From Paenibacillus silviterrae (GTDB taxonomy: Bacteria; Bacillota; Bacilli; Paenibacillales; NBRC-103111): a DNA stretch of 64,000 nt. The notes under the pieces are model-generated. The model saw only the letters and a list, made by a program, of their open reading frames with translations, was not told the origin of the DNA and made no database searches. Position 1 is the first letter of the stretch. Every line of letters begins with the position of its first letter. Location: NCBI RefSeq assembly GCF_030167925.1, contig NZ_JASKUT010000002.1:372001-436000 (forward strand), given 5' to 3'. Both the position numbers and the translations under genes were made by a program. Shown in pieces: positions 11,501 to 18,659 of this stretch.

Positions 11501-11776
11501 ATTACCAGAGAACAAGCCATGGTGATGATCGCCAAAGCGATGACGATCACCGGGTTGAAAGCAAAGCTTCCTATCCAACCGGCAGGCCAAATATTACAAC
11601 CGTACACAGATGCGATGGATGCATCCGCATGGGCGCTAAGCAGCATTGCAGACAGTGTTCAAGCGGGCATCGTATCGGGAAGTAACGGTGATGAATTGAC
11701 TCCAAAAGCACTTATTACGAGAGCTGAAGTAGCAGCAATTGTACAAAGACTGCTTCAAAAATCGGAATTGATATAA
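5567..11776 (+). CDS. Giant exported NHL-repeat / Ig-like / FN3 / SLH surface protein
   Basis: 2069 residues from GTG at 5567 (AGAGGGG about 8 bases upstream). A signal peptide (LYILSLALFIACTSMLEISVYA) is followed by twelve NHL-type repeats of about 50 residues with the core GVAVDSSGNVYVADSSNHRI (about 40-648), which should form beta-propeller surfaces. Then come an FN3-like domain (about 655-745), a YTIAEIADQTA...ADNMTNVTFTV module that recurs later, four near-identical Ig-like domains of 94 residues (about 851-1226), another Ig-like domain, two FN3 domains, a beta-rich region, and three SLH modules (about 1884-2069; MTNHWAKAAV, TDWHSSAINTAY, ALITRAEVAAIVQRL). The SLH modules predict non-covalent anchoring to the cell-wall secondary polymer. 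It stands alone between two terminators. Likely role is adhesion or carbohydrate/protein binding at the cell surface; no catalytic motif was seen. Confidence 0.9.
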   Translation: MNHQRKAKPWLRKLYILSLALFIACTSMLEISVYAAETWSQFGRLGSVSSSNPGGFTSPKGVAVDSSGNVYVADTTNHRIQKLTISTNTWSEWKKAGGGAGNGLGEFNYPNAVAVDSGGNVYVADSSNHRIQKLDISTNTWSEWKKVGGGNGLGLGEFNNPRGVAVDSSGNVYVADSSNHRIQKLTLSTNTWSEWKKPSAGAVAGSGLGEFNSPYGVAVDSSGNVYVADSSNHRIQKLTLSTNTWSEWKKSGGGTGTSVGEFNNPRGVTVDSSGNVYVADANNHRIQKLALSTNTWSEWKKVDGGSGYGLGEFNSPNGVAVDSGGNVYVADEFHRIQKLTVVSNTWIQWGVIGPTFGFSTGEFNFPRGVAVDSGGNVYVADTSNHRIQKLTLSTNTWSEWKKVGGGTGLGLGEFSSPYGVAVDSSGNVYVADSGNNRIQKLDISTNTWSEWKRSSGGAGSGLGEFNYPSGVAVDSSGNVYVSEVINHRIQKLTISTNTWNEWKKAGGGAGSGLGEFSNPFGVAVDSSGNVYVADTSNHRIQKLNLSTDTWSEWKKIGGGAGNGLGAFNGPNGVTVDSSGNVYVADSSNHRIQKLTLSTNTWNEWKKIGGGAGTSLGELNSPYGVAVDSGRNVYVTDTFNHRIQKLEIPASPITDFASTAKTSTTATFNWTAASGATGIIIEQSPAGANTWTTATTGAIATSSTAATVTGLSAATAYDFRLVVTGGANAGNSNTVSVTTDYAPTYTIAEIADQTATALTAGYSSGTQDTKTITITKTGTGDLTNVATALSGTNATDFVITQPGATTLNSGTTSTTFTVKAKDGLAAGTYTATVTVYADNMTNVTFTVTQTVNPAPMAPSITSQPGNKTVTAGQNATFSVTANGDTPLSYQWKKDSNVLTDSGNISGATTATLSITNAQLSDAGSYTAVVTNAAGNTESNAATLTVNPAPMAPSITSQPNAATVTAGQTATFSVTANGDTPLSYQWKKDGNALTDGGNISGATTATLSITNAQSSDAGSYTAVVTNAAGNTESNAATLTVNPAPVAPSITSQPNAATVTAGQTATFSVTANGDTPLSYQWKKDGNALTDGGNISGATTATLSITNAQSSDAGSYTAVVTNAAGNTESNAATLTVNPAPVAPSITGQPNAATVTAGQTATFSVTANGDTPLSYQWKKDGNALTDGGNISGATTATLSITNAQSGDAGSYTVVVTNAAGNAESNAATLTVNALTNAATPSIGTQPADRTVNVGGSAPLSVTATVSDGGTMSYQWYSNTINSNSGGTLISGATTASYNVPTTMAGTTYYYVVVTNTNNSVNGTKSATNTSSAAKVTVNGAPTYTIFAIPNQTASSLIEGYASGTQETKTINVTNTGTGNLTNLAAALSGNHANDFVVTQPGVTTLDSGITSTTFTVKVKDGLPAGTYTATVTVTADHMSAVTFTATQVVNLPNAPANPQNLVAVGGDRQVTLNWSTVTGATYYNLYMSTTSGQFSNASVTTVGYSTYNVQSLTNGTTYYFIVKAGNLGGLSAESNQVSATPVTVPAAPTNVTAVAGNGQATISFTAPTDNGGSAVMEYEVTILPGNTVIAGTVDPITITGLTNGTSYTFTVKAVNGVGRSVSSAPSNAIIPAAPSSGDNESGNTTTELEAPARPETGNTGVDVLVNGKVESAATATTSKQNEKTVITITVDQKKLDDKLALEGQHSVVAIPVNMKSDVVVGELNGQMIKNMENRQAVLDIKTDRATYTLPAHQINIDAVANQFDRSAVLQDIKVQIEIATPTANTLKIMENAVAKGTFTLVAPSIDFTVKASYEGTTVNVTKFNVYVERTIAIPDGVDPNKITTGVVVEPDGTFRHVPTKVVVIDGKYHAKISSLTNSTYSVVWYPLEFMDMTNHWAKAAVNDMGSRMVIDGTGNGMFNPDRDMTRAELAAIIVRGLGLKLENGTSPFSDIKTTDWHSSAINTAYAHHLIDGFEDGTFRPNDNITREQAMVMIAKAMTITGLKAKLPIQPAGQILQPYTDAMDASAWALSSIADSVQAGIVSGSNGDELTPKALITRAEVAAIVQRLLQKSELI
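5687..7509 (+). repeat. Twelve tandem NHL-coding repeats, about 150 bp each
   Basis: The blocks GTGGCGGTAGACAGCAGCGG, GTGGCCGATA and CGACGAATACATGGAGCGAG recur nearly unchanged twelve times within the surface-protein gene. Conservation at the DNA level, including silent sites, suggests recent duplication or gene conversion. Units 6 and 7 diverge most (VSNTWIQWGVIG). Confidence 0.9.
8119..9246 (+). repeat. Four tandem 282-bp Ig-domain-coding repeats
   Basis: The block beginning TCCGGCGCC recurs at 8119, 8401, 8683 and 8965, exactly 282 bp (94 codons) apart, with only scattered differences. Each unit encodes one Ig-like domain (PSITSQP...SYQWKKDGNALT...ATLTVN). Confidence 0.93.
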
Positions 11777-11806
11777 GCTCCGTTATACGGCCTACAACTA
11801 GAGTAA

Positions 11807-11859
11807 AAGGGCTATACTACAACAGTAGAGAAAGCTGTCGCAGTATAGCCTTGTTTTTT
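11807..11859 (+). terminator. Terminator after the NHL/SLH gene
   Basis: Stem AAGGGCTATACT / AGTATAGCCTT with an imperfect loop, followed by GTTTTTTAAT. Placed 30 bases after the surface-protein stop. Confidence 0.85.
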
Positions 11860-11865
11860 AATATC

Positions 11866-12175
11866 CATTTTGATTGCCGGGTTTTCGCATCAGTTATATT
11901 AAGTTACATAAGAATGAGCAAACTCAATTAGTGCAACACGGTCATTCACACCATGCTTATGTCAGTCAAGCTCGAGGAAGATTAGTTGTTAACTGCGGTA
12001 GTTTTGGTTTGCCCTTTGATAGGGATAATCGAGCTAGCTATGCCAATGTAGAGTTTAATAATAAAGACTTAGCCGTTCAACTAAGGAGACACTCAGGGTT
12101 GTTAGATATCCTTATGATTCTGCTAAAAACACTCTTAAGCTAACGAAACGATGGTCTTCTGCAAATCTGTCGGGG
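11866..12175 (+). pseudogene. Calcineurin-like metallophosphoesterase, C-terminal remnant
   Basis: The plus strand reads LVQHGHSHHAYVSQARGRLV and then VVNCGSFGLPFDRDNRASYA, which is the GHTHxP metal-binding end of the YfcE/MJ0936-type metallophosphoesterase family. After QLRR the frame shifts, and VRYPYDSAKNTLKLTKRW continues in the next frame, matching the expected C-terminal helix. The N-terminal two thirds, including the first metal ligands (DxH, GD, GNH), are missing. It is a truncated and frameshifted remnant. Confidence 0.65.
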
Positions 12176-12936
12176 TAGTCTGCTTTTCCTGCTCCGACTT
12201 AGTTGGATGTGTTAACTCCGCGATGTTAACTGGGACGTAAATGCAACGGCAAGTAAAAATTAGGTGTTCAGAACAAGTCCTTGAAATTGAAGGGCTTATT
12301 CATTTTGGAAGCATATGTTTGCCATTGTTGGATTCAAAAGTTTGTCAACTAAAAAAAATCTTGATATTACAGGGTTTTAGCCGGTATTACCTTTTTAAAA
12401 AAGGGAGGGCCCAATATTATCGAGCCATTTTTTTGTTCCCATAGTTTTTAACAATCAATTATTAGTACTACAGGCAAGCTTATTGTTCCGATATAGACCA
12501 AGCGTTTTATAGAGAAAACGATTCTCCATAGAGGGAGTATAGTTTAATAAGGCTCAGTATAAATTACTTACTTCTTGAACCATACACCATAAAACATTTA
12601 GTAATGGTGGATAAAATGAACTACGACTCAAATGACAATACCGCCAGAAGATACAAAGCACATGTTAGTGTCCTGGGAACAACGCAATTGCATCTAAGAA
12701 ATCCATAAAATTATTGATTGGTGGTCCGTGGGGCCTCATACCTAACTAAATTACCTTAAATTGGCTTGCGGGGATAGCTTAGATCGAGGGAAAAAACGTT
12801 GAGCTATTTAAGAGGAACTATGTATTGACCAACCTGACTTAAAAGGATTTACCCAAGTAGAATTCCATGTGATGCATTTCATGTTGTTTACTCCTTTCTT
12901 CTGTAATGAAAATGTTTTTCTGCTGGACGACAATAG
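12176..12936 (+). other. Non-coding or decayed stretch
   Basis: About 760 bases without a convincing gene. An open frame of 67 codons at 12241-12444 has no clear ribosome site and no recognisable motif. The 24-base element at 12514-12537 recurs at 17616-17639. The stretch is A+T-rich and in keeping with decay. Confidence 0.5.
12514..12537 (+). repeat. Copy 1 of an exact 24-base repeat (second at 17616)
   Basis: The segment starting GAAAACGATTCTCCATAGAG is identical at 12514-12537 and 17616-17639. The preceding 18 bases are also similar (GCGTTTTATAGA versus GCGTATTTAAGA). Both copies sit in decayed intergenic DNA. It may be the end of a lost mobile element or a conserved 5' leader piece. Confidence 0.75.
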
Positions 12937-13312
12937 CGGCCGCACAGCTATGTTTCTCCGACGCTTCTGTTCAAGCAAGGCAAACCCTTCTTTACATTGG
13001 GCTCATTGGGGGGGGAACCGGGTTCCGACCATACTCACACGCCTGTTGATTCGTTTCCTGCAGAACAAGCTCAGCCTTGAGGAAGTGGTTAGACTGCCCC
13101 GCTTTTACTCGGACGAGAGACTGATATATCTGGAAGAAGATTTGGAAATAAAGGAAAAGAACAAGCTTCTTCATCTCGGTTATCGTTTACAGCATCATTC
13201 CGTGCCGATTCGATATGGGGGCACTCATGGGATGGTTCTGGGGGAGCATGGTGCGATGTATGGTGTAGCAGACCCGCGCAGGAAAGGGAAATGCATCATC
13301 AAGCGAATGTAG
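12937..13312 (+). pseudogene. Gamma-glutamyltransferase, C-terminal remnant with a frameshift
   Basis: Frame one reads RPHSYVSPTLLFKQGKPFFT and LGSLGG; after a run of eight G at 13008-13015 the frame changes and continues GGNRVPTILTRLLIRFL...GYRLQHH...GGTHGMVL...GVADPRRKGKCI. These match the small-subunit end of gamma-glutamyltransferases (the S-P and GGNRxPT glycine-rich region, HG, and GxADPRRxG terminus). The large subunit and the autocatalytic Thr are absent, and a stop lies just upstream. The family hydrolyses or transfers gamma-glutamyl groups (for example from glutathione or polyglutamate); this copy should be inactive. Confidence 0.65.
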
Positions 13313-13357
13313 ATAAGCTGACAAATGACGGTGACCAGACTTAGGGGTGGGAATCGA

Positions 13358-13543
13358 GTGGAGCATTGCTCATTTTGCAAGCTATGCTGTAGGGTAACGG
13401 ATAAAATCTCCCTGAATGAGGAGATCTGTGAGGAATGTCTTGATCTGCTGGAGTTTGGGTACTTGTCCTTTCCTGCGTACCGTTTAAAGGAACAACATAC
13501 AAATGATAGAGTGGAGAAGTCCGCATTAAAGGGAAGTACTTAA
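13358..13543 (+). CDS. Small Cys-rich (possible zinc-binding) protein
   Basis: 61 residues if started at GTG 13358, which has AGGGGTGG at 13346-13353; an ATG at 13325 is also possible (72 residues). The sequence shows HCSFCKLCC near the start and EICEECLDLLEF, giving two CxxC pairs suited to one zinc ion, then a charged tail. I do not recognise the family. It lies 145 bases upstream of gapB on the same strand and may be part of its leader region or separately transcribed. It could also be a degraded fragment; the well-placed ribosome site argues against that. Confidence 0.45.
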   Translation: MEHCSFCKLCCRVTDKISLNEEICEECLDLLEFGYLSFPAYRLKEQHTNDRVEKSALKGST

Positions 13544-13613
13544 TATATATTACTTCAATAACAAATATATTAGGACATATTAGAATATTTAATACACAAT
13601 ATATCTTATTTAG

Positions 13614-13644
13614 TATGTACAATTTAATGTTTATTATGTACAAT
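13614..13644 (+). promoter_or_regulatory. Pair of direct repeats upstream of gapB, candidate operator
   Basis: TATGTACAAT occurs at 13614-13623 and again at 13635-13644, 21 bases apart, so two full helical turns. Both lie 44 to 74 bases before the gapB start. In B. subtilis, gapB and pckA are repressed by CcpN; these repeats share the TATG start of the CcpN box but do not match its published form well, so the factor is left open. Confidence 0.5.
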
Positions 13645-13687
13645 ATAAACGAATACCAAGATTATTCTGGTTAGGGGAGGGATCCTG

Positions 13688-14725
13688 TTGAGCCTAGGTA
13701 TCGCAGTGAGTGGAATGGGAAGAATCGGGAGACTTGTCGTAAGACAGCTTTGTGACGTGAGTCGTAGGGGGTTCAAGCTGCTCGCGATCAATTGCATTTA
13801 TCCCGTTGAAACCGTGGCGCACCTCTTGAAATATGACACGGTGCACGGCAGATGGGATGCTGACATTTCCGTGAACCATGGCATGCTGGTCATCAACGGA
13901 CATAAAATTCATGTTACCTTCGAACGCGACCCGGCAAATATTTCATGGGGGAGCCTCGGTGTCCAGCTGGTTGTTGATGCAACAGGGAAATTTAATGATC
14001 GAGATAGAGCAGCTATGCATCTTTCATCAGGAGCATCTCATGTATTGATTACCGCACCAGGCAAGCATATGGATCTTACGGTAGTGATGGGTGTTAATGA
14101 TCATCTGTATGATCCGCATAAGCATCGGCTGCTGTCGGCGGCCTCCTGCACAACCAATTGTCTTTCCCCGGTTCTGCATATTTTGGATCAGGCCTTTGGG
14201 GTTGAGAGCGGTTGGATGACGACAGTGCATTCCTATACTTCCGATCAGAAGCATTTAGATAATCCGCACAAGGATCTCCGCCGAGCCAGGGCATGCACGG
14301 AGTCGATCGTACCTACAACCACAGGGGTCGGCCATGCGCTTGCCGATGTACTTCCGCATCTTGCATCCCGCATCCAGGGTATCTCACTACGTGTTCCGAC
14401 ACAAGACGTTTCGCTTATTGATCTAACCGTGAAGGTGAGTCACAGCACTACGATTGAGCAGGTCAAAGCTGTGCTCAAAGCGGCGTCTGAGGGCAGGGGC
14501 TCCCGTTATGTCGGGTATACAGATGAGCCTCTAGTATCGGCCGACTACATCGGCAGCTCCCAGTCGGCTGTGATTGACGGACCGTCAGTGATGGTCATGG
14601 GGGATCAGATTAAGGTATTGGCTTGGTACGATAATGAATGGGCGTACGCGAGCCGGGTCTCCGACCTGGTTCAGCTCATGGCGGAAAGGATGGAGCAGGT
14701 ATGGACAAAGACGCTGCTCGCGTAG
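13688..14725 (+). CDS. gapB: Glyceraldehyde-3-phosphate dehydrogenase, gluconeogenic GapB type
   Basis: 345 residues from TTG at 13688 with GGGGAGG 8 bases upstream. The Rossmann start is SGMGRIGR; the catalytic Cys154 lies in [16 protein letters not shown] carries the active-site His; the C-terminus has WYDNEWAY. The segment [22 protein letters not shown] matches GapB rather than GapA, which has an Asp after AIN; GapB enzymes prefer NADP and run 1,3-bisphosphoglycerate to glyceraldehyde-3-phosphate. The gene leads a cluster with an SR1P-like peptide, pckA and ndk, all on the plus strand and close together or overlapping. This supports a role in gluconeogenesis. The cofactor preference is inferred. 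Confidence 0.92.
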   Translation: MSLGIAVSGMGRIGRLVVRQLCDVSRRGFKLLAINCIYPVETVAHLLKYDTVHGRWDADISVNHGMLVINGHKIHVTFERDPANISWGSLGVQLVVDATGKFNDRDRAAMHLSSGASHVLITAPGKHMDLTVVMGVNDHLYDPHKHRLLSAASCTTNCLSPVLHILDQAFGVESGWMTTVHSYTSDQKHLDNPHKDLRRARACTESIVPTTTGVGHALADVLPHLASRIQGISLRVPTQDVSLIDLTVKVSHSTTIEQVKAVLKAASEGRGSRYVGYTDEPLVSADYIGSSQSAVIDGPSVMVMGDQIKVLAWYDNEWAYASRVSDLVQLMAERMEQVWTKTLLA

Positions 14726-14868
14726 AGCTTGGAGTGATTCTGTGCAAGTATTGTCACACCGTGATCGGCACCTTCGATGCGGAAAAAGTAACTACGTACT
14801 ATTCGGACTGCCAAGAGCAAGATTGCTACGAGGTGCGGCTCAGAAGGGAGGCAGACGCACAATGTTAA
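14701..14868 (+). CDS. SR1P-like GapA-binding peptide
   Basis: 55 codons from ATG 14701 (GGAG 5 bases upstream), overlapping the end of gapB by 25 bases in another frame and the start of pckA (ATGTTAA). The core [20 protein letters not shown] and TTYYSDC, then a fourth Cys in QDC, follows the pattern of SR1P of B. subtilis (GTIVCQDC...FEDEKVTTLYGTC), a peptide from the SR1 RNA that binds GapA and promotes its effect on RNase J1. Cys15, Cys18, Cys37 and Cys42 could hold a zinc ion. The N-terminal 10 and C-terminal 10 residues extend beyond the usual 39. Its place inside a gapB-pckA operon is striking because SR1, gapB and pckA are all CcpN targets in B. subtilis. Homology is by eye. Confidence 0.75.
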   Translation: MDKDAARVELGVILCKYCHTVIGTFDAEKVTTYYSDCQEQDCYEVRLRREADAQC

Positions 14869-16466
14869 ATTCTCCGGAGGGTATAATTAGCATGAAGGAC
14901 GGAGGGAATCAGCAATCAAAGGCAGGCATCACTCATTATAATTTACCTGTTTCGCAATTACTCGAGCTAGCACTGGAACGTAAGGAAGGCGTTCTAACCG
15001 GGAATGGTGCTCTGCAGGTGTTTACCGGTAAATATACCGGCCGGTCCCCAAAGGATAAGTTCATTGTCGATGAGTCTTCTGTGAGAGATCGCATCGACTG
15101 GGGGGCCGTTAATCAGCCGATAAGTCAGAGGAAGTTCGACAGGCTGTTTCAAAAGGTACAAGATTACATGGTGGAGAAGGAATTGTTCGTCTTTGACGGC
15201 TTCGCAGGCGCCGACACGGAATATAGGCTTCCCATCCGGATCGTCAGTGAGTATGCATGGCATAGTCTGTTCGTTAAGCAGCTTTTTATTCGTCCTTCCC
15301 AGGAGGAGCTGCTGAAACACAAAGCCGAGTTTACAGTCATAGTCCTGCCGGGCTTGCGAGCGGATCCTACAGTGGACGGCACACGGTCGGAAACCTTTAT
15401 TTGTATATCCTTTGAGAGAAAAACCGTACTCATCGGGGGGACGGAGTATGCGGGAGAAATCAAAAAGTCGATTTTCAGCGTGCTGAATTACCTGTTGCCG
15501 CTGAAAGGCGTGCTGCCAATGCATTGCTCTGCAAATATAGGCGATAAGGGCGAAGTGGCCCTCTTCTTTGGTCTATCTGGAACAGGGAAGACTACGCTCT
15601 CTGCAGATCCGACTCGTCGCCTCATCGGAGATGATGAGCATGGATGGACGGATCGTGGCATTTACAATTTCGAAGGAGGGTGTTACGCGAAGTGTGCAGG
15701 CCTGTCTCAAGATAAAGAACCCCAAATATGGCAGGCGATCCGCTACGGAGCAGTGCTTGAGAATGTCATTATAGACCCTGTGTCGGGAATGGTCGAATTC
15801 GGAGATACGTCCATAACAGAAAACACGCGCGCTGCTTATTCACTGGAGTCCGTTTCGCAAGCGGTGATCCCTAGCACGGCAAAGCATCCTAGCGTCATTG
15901 TTTTTCTGACAGCGGACGCCTTCGGTGTGCTTCCTCCGATCTCGAAGCTAACAAAGGAGCAGGCGTTGTATCACTTCCTATCTGGTTACACCTCAAAGCT
16001 TGCAGGTACGGAGAGAGGGGTCACCGAGCCGGAAGCCACCTTTTCCGCCTGCTTCGGTGCGCCGTTTCTTCCATTGCGGGCTTTGGATTATGCACACTTG
16101 CTCGGACAGAGGATCGACGAGCATCAATCCCGGGTGTACTTGGTGAATACCGGTTGGACCGGCGGTCCCTACGGAGTTGGACGCCGAATGGATTTATCGT
16201 TTACTAGAGCGATGATTGCCGCAGCATTAAACGGCTCGCTTGAGCAGATGAATTATACGATGGATCCGATCTTTGGACTTCATTGCCCCGCTGCCGTACC
16301 AGGTGTTCCAAGCGAGGTATTGCAGCCCCGTAATACGTGGGAAGATCAAGCGGCGTATACAGCTTCTGCGAGAAAATTAGCTGACCGGTTTATCCAGAAT
16401 TTTAAAAAATTCGCCAACGTCGGCGATGCGGTTGTCATGGCCGGACCGCTTCAGGATAAATCCTAG
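14862..16466 (+). CDS. pckA: Phosphoenolpyruvate carboxykinase (ATP)
   Basis: 534 residues from ATG 14862 (AAGGGAGG 10 bases upstream, overlapping the previous stop); ATG 14892 with its own GGAGG is an equally good start and gives 524. It converts oxaloacetate and ATP to phosphoenolpyruvate, CO2 and ADP. Visible motifs: [13 protein letters not shown], the PEPCK-specific ETFICISFE, the kinase-1a P-loop [13 protein letters not shown], the metal-binding GDDEHGW, and ENTRAAY. The length is normal for the bacterial ATP-type enzyme (about 527). It is co-transcribed with gapB, giving the two dedicated gluconeogenic steps from one cluster. Confidence 0.95.
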   Translation: MLNSPEGIISMKDGGNQQSKAGITHYNLPVSQLLELALERKEGVLTGNGALQVFTGKYTGRSPKDKFIVDESSVRDRIDWGAVNQPISQRKFDRLFQKVQDYMVEKELFVFDGFAGADTEYRLPIRIVSEYAWHSLFVKQLFIRPSQEELLKHKAEFTVIVLPGLRADPTVDGTRSETFICISFERKTVLIGGTEYAGEIKKSIFSVLNYLLPLKGVLPMHCSANIGDKGEVALFFGLSGTGKTTLSADPTRRLIGDDEHGWTDRGIYNFEGGCYAKCAGLSQDKEPQIWQAIRYGAVLENVIIDPVSGMVEFGDTSITENTRAAYSLESVSQAVIPSTAKHPSVIVFLTADAFGVLPPISKLTKEQALYHFLSGYTSKLAGTERGVTEPEATFSACFGAPFLPLRALDYAHLLGQRIDEHQSRVYLVNTGWTGGPYGVGRRMDLSFTRAMIAAALNGSLEQMNYTMDPIFGLHCPAAVPGVPSEVLQPRNTWEDQAAYTASARKLADRFIQNFKKFANVGDAVVMAGPLQDKS

Positions 16467-16484
16467 CTACGGGGGACTTACGAG

Positions 16485-16889
16485 ATGGAAACGACGTTGA
16501 TCATAATAAAGCCGGATGGGATCCGAAGAGGCTTGGCGGGCGAGATTCTGAAGCGCATTGAGCAAAAAGGATTTCAACTATCCGCTGCGAAGCTGATGGA
16601 GCAGGCGGAACGTCATTACCAGGAGCATCGGGACAAATGCTTCTACAAAGGGTTGATCGCCTACATCACTTCCTCACCGGTACTTGCAATGGTATGGAAG
16701 GGCAAGGAGGCTGTTCGTTTATGTCGCTTGCTAATCGGCGATACCAACGTCCTGGAAGCAAAATCTGGAACGATACGCGGAGATTTCGGGAATGATATCG
16801 AGAAGAACCTCGTCCATGGCTCCGACTCGCCAGAAAGTGCCGTCTGGGAAATAGCTAACCTCTTTCGTTCGGAGGAACTGCTGGTATAA
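16485..16889 (+). CDS. ndk: Nucleoside diphosphate kinase
   Basis: 134 residues, ATG 16485 with GGGGGA upstream, 18 bases after pckA. Moves the terminal phosphate between NTPs and NDPs through a phospho-His. Motifs: LIIIKPDGIRRG at the start, SGTIRGDFG, and the active-site His111 in NLVHGSDSPESA. It is about 14 residues shorter than the usual 148, with a shortened segment after KLM. The active site appears complete. In this cluster it could regenerate ATP or GTP for PEPCK; that is inference. Confidence 0.9.
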   Translation: METTLIIIKPDGIRRGLAGEILKRIEQKGFQLSAAKLMEQAERHYQEHRDKCFYKGLIAYITSSPVLAMVWKGKEAVRLCRLLIGDTNVLEAKSGTIRGDFGNDIEKNLVHGSDSPESAVWEIANLFRSEELLV

Positions 16890-16982
16890 CAACGAAAATT
16901 GAATAGAAAGAATGATAAACGACTCAAAATAAAAAAGAAGGTGCCAGCTTAACGGAGGCCACTGAAAGAGTCCATTCATATT

Positions 16983-17031
16983 AAAAGGTACAGTCCTTCA
17001 AGAAAAAATTAGAGGAGGCTGTACCTTTTTT
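16983..17031 (+). terminator. Terminator of the gapB-pckA-ndk cluster
   Basis: Stem AAAAGGTACAG / CTGTACCTTTT with a 25-base loop and a T-run. It lies about 95 bases after the ndk stop. Confidence 0.75.
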
Positions 17032-17716
17032 GCCGAATCATTAAGGTATCACGAAAAGCGGATGAGAGTGAATGATCCGGCAACAACAGGTATTTTCTTC
17101 CTTTAGATGGTATGGGATACACCAAGACTTGATCCTAAAAGTGTCCTGAAAAAGGGGCATCGATTTAGCGAGGATAAGATGTTGCAGGATATCCCCCGGT
17201 TCACAGAAGTGTCGTTAGCAGCTTAGATACAATCTTTTAATAGATGACGAATTCAGATAACGAAGTACAGACAACTGAAGCACGGATGAGTCGGAACAAA
17301 ACTAACATACGGACGAAGATCCTGTCGGGCAGCATATCCGACCACCACCTCATGGACAGGTTGAATGAAGGAATGTGGGAGCGAAGACTCTGTGAGACAT
17401 GGGAGGGTTGACCTCCATGAGGCGATGTGGAGATCCAAAGGTGCAACCATAAATCTCCAGAATGTCCACTTTTTAAAAACAGGTGGTCTGGGTGGATGTG
17501 TTTTGCGCTTCCTTCTCCCCCATATTTTACATAATCTACAACCTTGTTCCACCGAGTGCTTGTCCCGTACGGAACAAAAACGTTCAAAATCTAAGAAAAC
17601 GAGCGTATTTAAGAGGAAAACGATTCTCCATAGAGGGAGATTAAATCAATAATGGGTCTAGCATCTTTCCTGGAATTAGGTTATTATTGGAAGAATTACT
17701 TTGAGGAGAGATGCAG
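17032..17716 (+). other. Decayed stretch holding a gene tail and a repeat
   Basis: No intact gene. KGHRFSEDKMLQDIPRFTEV and SLAA-stop is read at 17152-17226; a closely similar tail ends at 25138. The second copy of the 24-base repeat lies at 17616-17639. An open frame at 17365-17652 shows no recognisable motif or ribosome site. Confidence 0.5.
17616..17639 (+). repeat. Copy 2 of the exact 24-base repeat
   Basis: Identical to 12514-12537. It lies about 80 bases before the HAD phosphatase start. Confidence 0.75.
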
Positions 17717-18511
17717 ATGTCGGACATACAGGCAATTGTATTAGACTTGGACGGAACATTGCTCGGCAGCGACAAAAACATATCGCCTAGAAATTACGAG
17801 GCTGTTAAACGGTGTTATGATTCCGGAATTCATATTATCGTCGCCACGGCGCGACCGCCTAGAGCGGCCAATCAATTTGTAAAGAATTTTCCTTTTGCAG
17901 ACTACTTGGTTTATTACAATGGTGCTCAAACAATATGCAAGTCTAAGCAAACTCAGCGGCACATTAGTATCCCTATGGAGATTAGTCAACAGATCAACAA
18001 TTTCATCGAGTTACATGCACCTCAATCGATAATTAATTACGAGGTCAATGACTCATGCTATACGTATACACCAATTCCTGACTCGCAACTTAGTCATTTT
18101 GGTATCCGTTCAAATGATCCTAAACCCCTGGTTGTTGATAAGGATTTTATTAGTTCACTATCCCCAACCAAAATATTGGTTCATGGTTACAGCACATGGA
18201 TGGATGTTATCGAGCAATTCGGTGATCATGTGAACGTAATCGCAACTGATGGAGGTGTATTGGTTCAAATCATGCAAAAATCAGCGTCAAAGGAAGATGC
18301 AGTGCAGTTGGTATTAAATGATATCGGGATAAATTCGGAACAAGTGATGGTATTTGGAGACGATTTTAACGATTTGGGACTTTTCCATATGTGCGGATTT
18401 CCAATTGCAATGAGTAATGGGATAACGGAACTAAAAAATTGTGCAAAACACATTACCGAATCAAATGATAACGATGGTGTTGCTGTTGCTCTTGAGAAAT
18501 TTGTGGTGTAA
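17717..18511 (+). CDS. HAD-superfamily phosphatase, Cof type
   Basis: 264 residues from ATG 17717, preferred over ATG 17711 because GAGGAGAG then lies at a proper distance. The nucleophile motif is VLDLDGTLLGSDKNISP, motif II is VATARP, and the C-terminal acidic motif is VFGDDFNDLGLF with NGITELKNCAKHITESND, the classical Cof/YwpJ (HAD-IIB) ending. These enzymes dephosphorylate sugar phosphates or cofactors such as FMN and PLP; the substrate cannot be told from sequence. It is followed by a dispersed repeat with a stem-loop. Confidence 0.88.
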   Translation: MSDIQAIVLDLDGTLLGSDKNISPRNYEAVKRCYDSGIHIIVATARPPRAANQFVKNFPFADYLVYYNGAQTICKSKQTQRHISIPMEISQQINNFIELHAPQSIINYEVNDSCYTYTPIPDSQLSHFGIRSNDPKPLVVDKDFISSLSPTKILVHGYSTWMDVIEQFGDHVNVIATDGGVLVQIMQKSASKEDAVQLVLNDIGINSEQVMVFGDDFNDLGLFHMCGFPIAMSNGITELKNCAKHITESNDNDGVAVALEKFVV

Positions 18512-18532
18512 TCAATTGATGATAATGATTCA

Positions 18533-18606
18533 CCTATCGAAGAACGTTAGTGGAATAACCAGGGAGCAGAACCGGCGCGGCAGCTGCTTCCTGGTGTCGT
18601 TGAAGT
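18533..18606 (+). repeat. Dispersed repeat, copy A, with terminator-like stem-loop
   Basis: CTATCGAAGAACGTTAGTGG then AATAA and a stem CCAGGGAGCAG / CTGCTTCCTGG. Related copies lie at 19053-19107 and 26105-26180. It starts about 20 bases after the HAD phosphatase stop. Confidence 0.7.
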
Positions 18607-18659
18607 AACCAGCAGTATTGTTTGATGAAATCGAAATAAAGACTTCTAGGGGAATGGCG

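Noticed and set aside
12241-12444. 67-codon plus-strand frame
   Set aside because: No ribosome binding site, no recognisable motif, and it lies in decayed A+T-rich DNA.
14634-14861. Upstream extension of the pckA reading frame to 14634
   Set aside because: It runs through gapB and the SR1P-like gene, shows no PEPCK homology there, and two good ribosome sites precede the later starts.
17365-17652. 95-codon plus-strand frame before the HAD phosphatase
   Set aside because: It includes the 24-base repeat, lacks a ribosome site and shows no recognisable domain.
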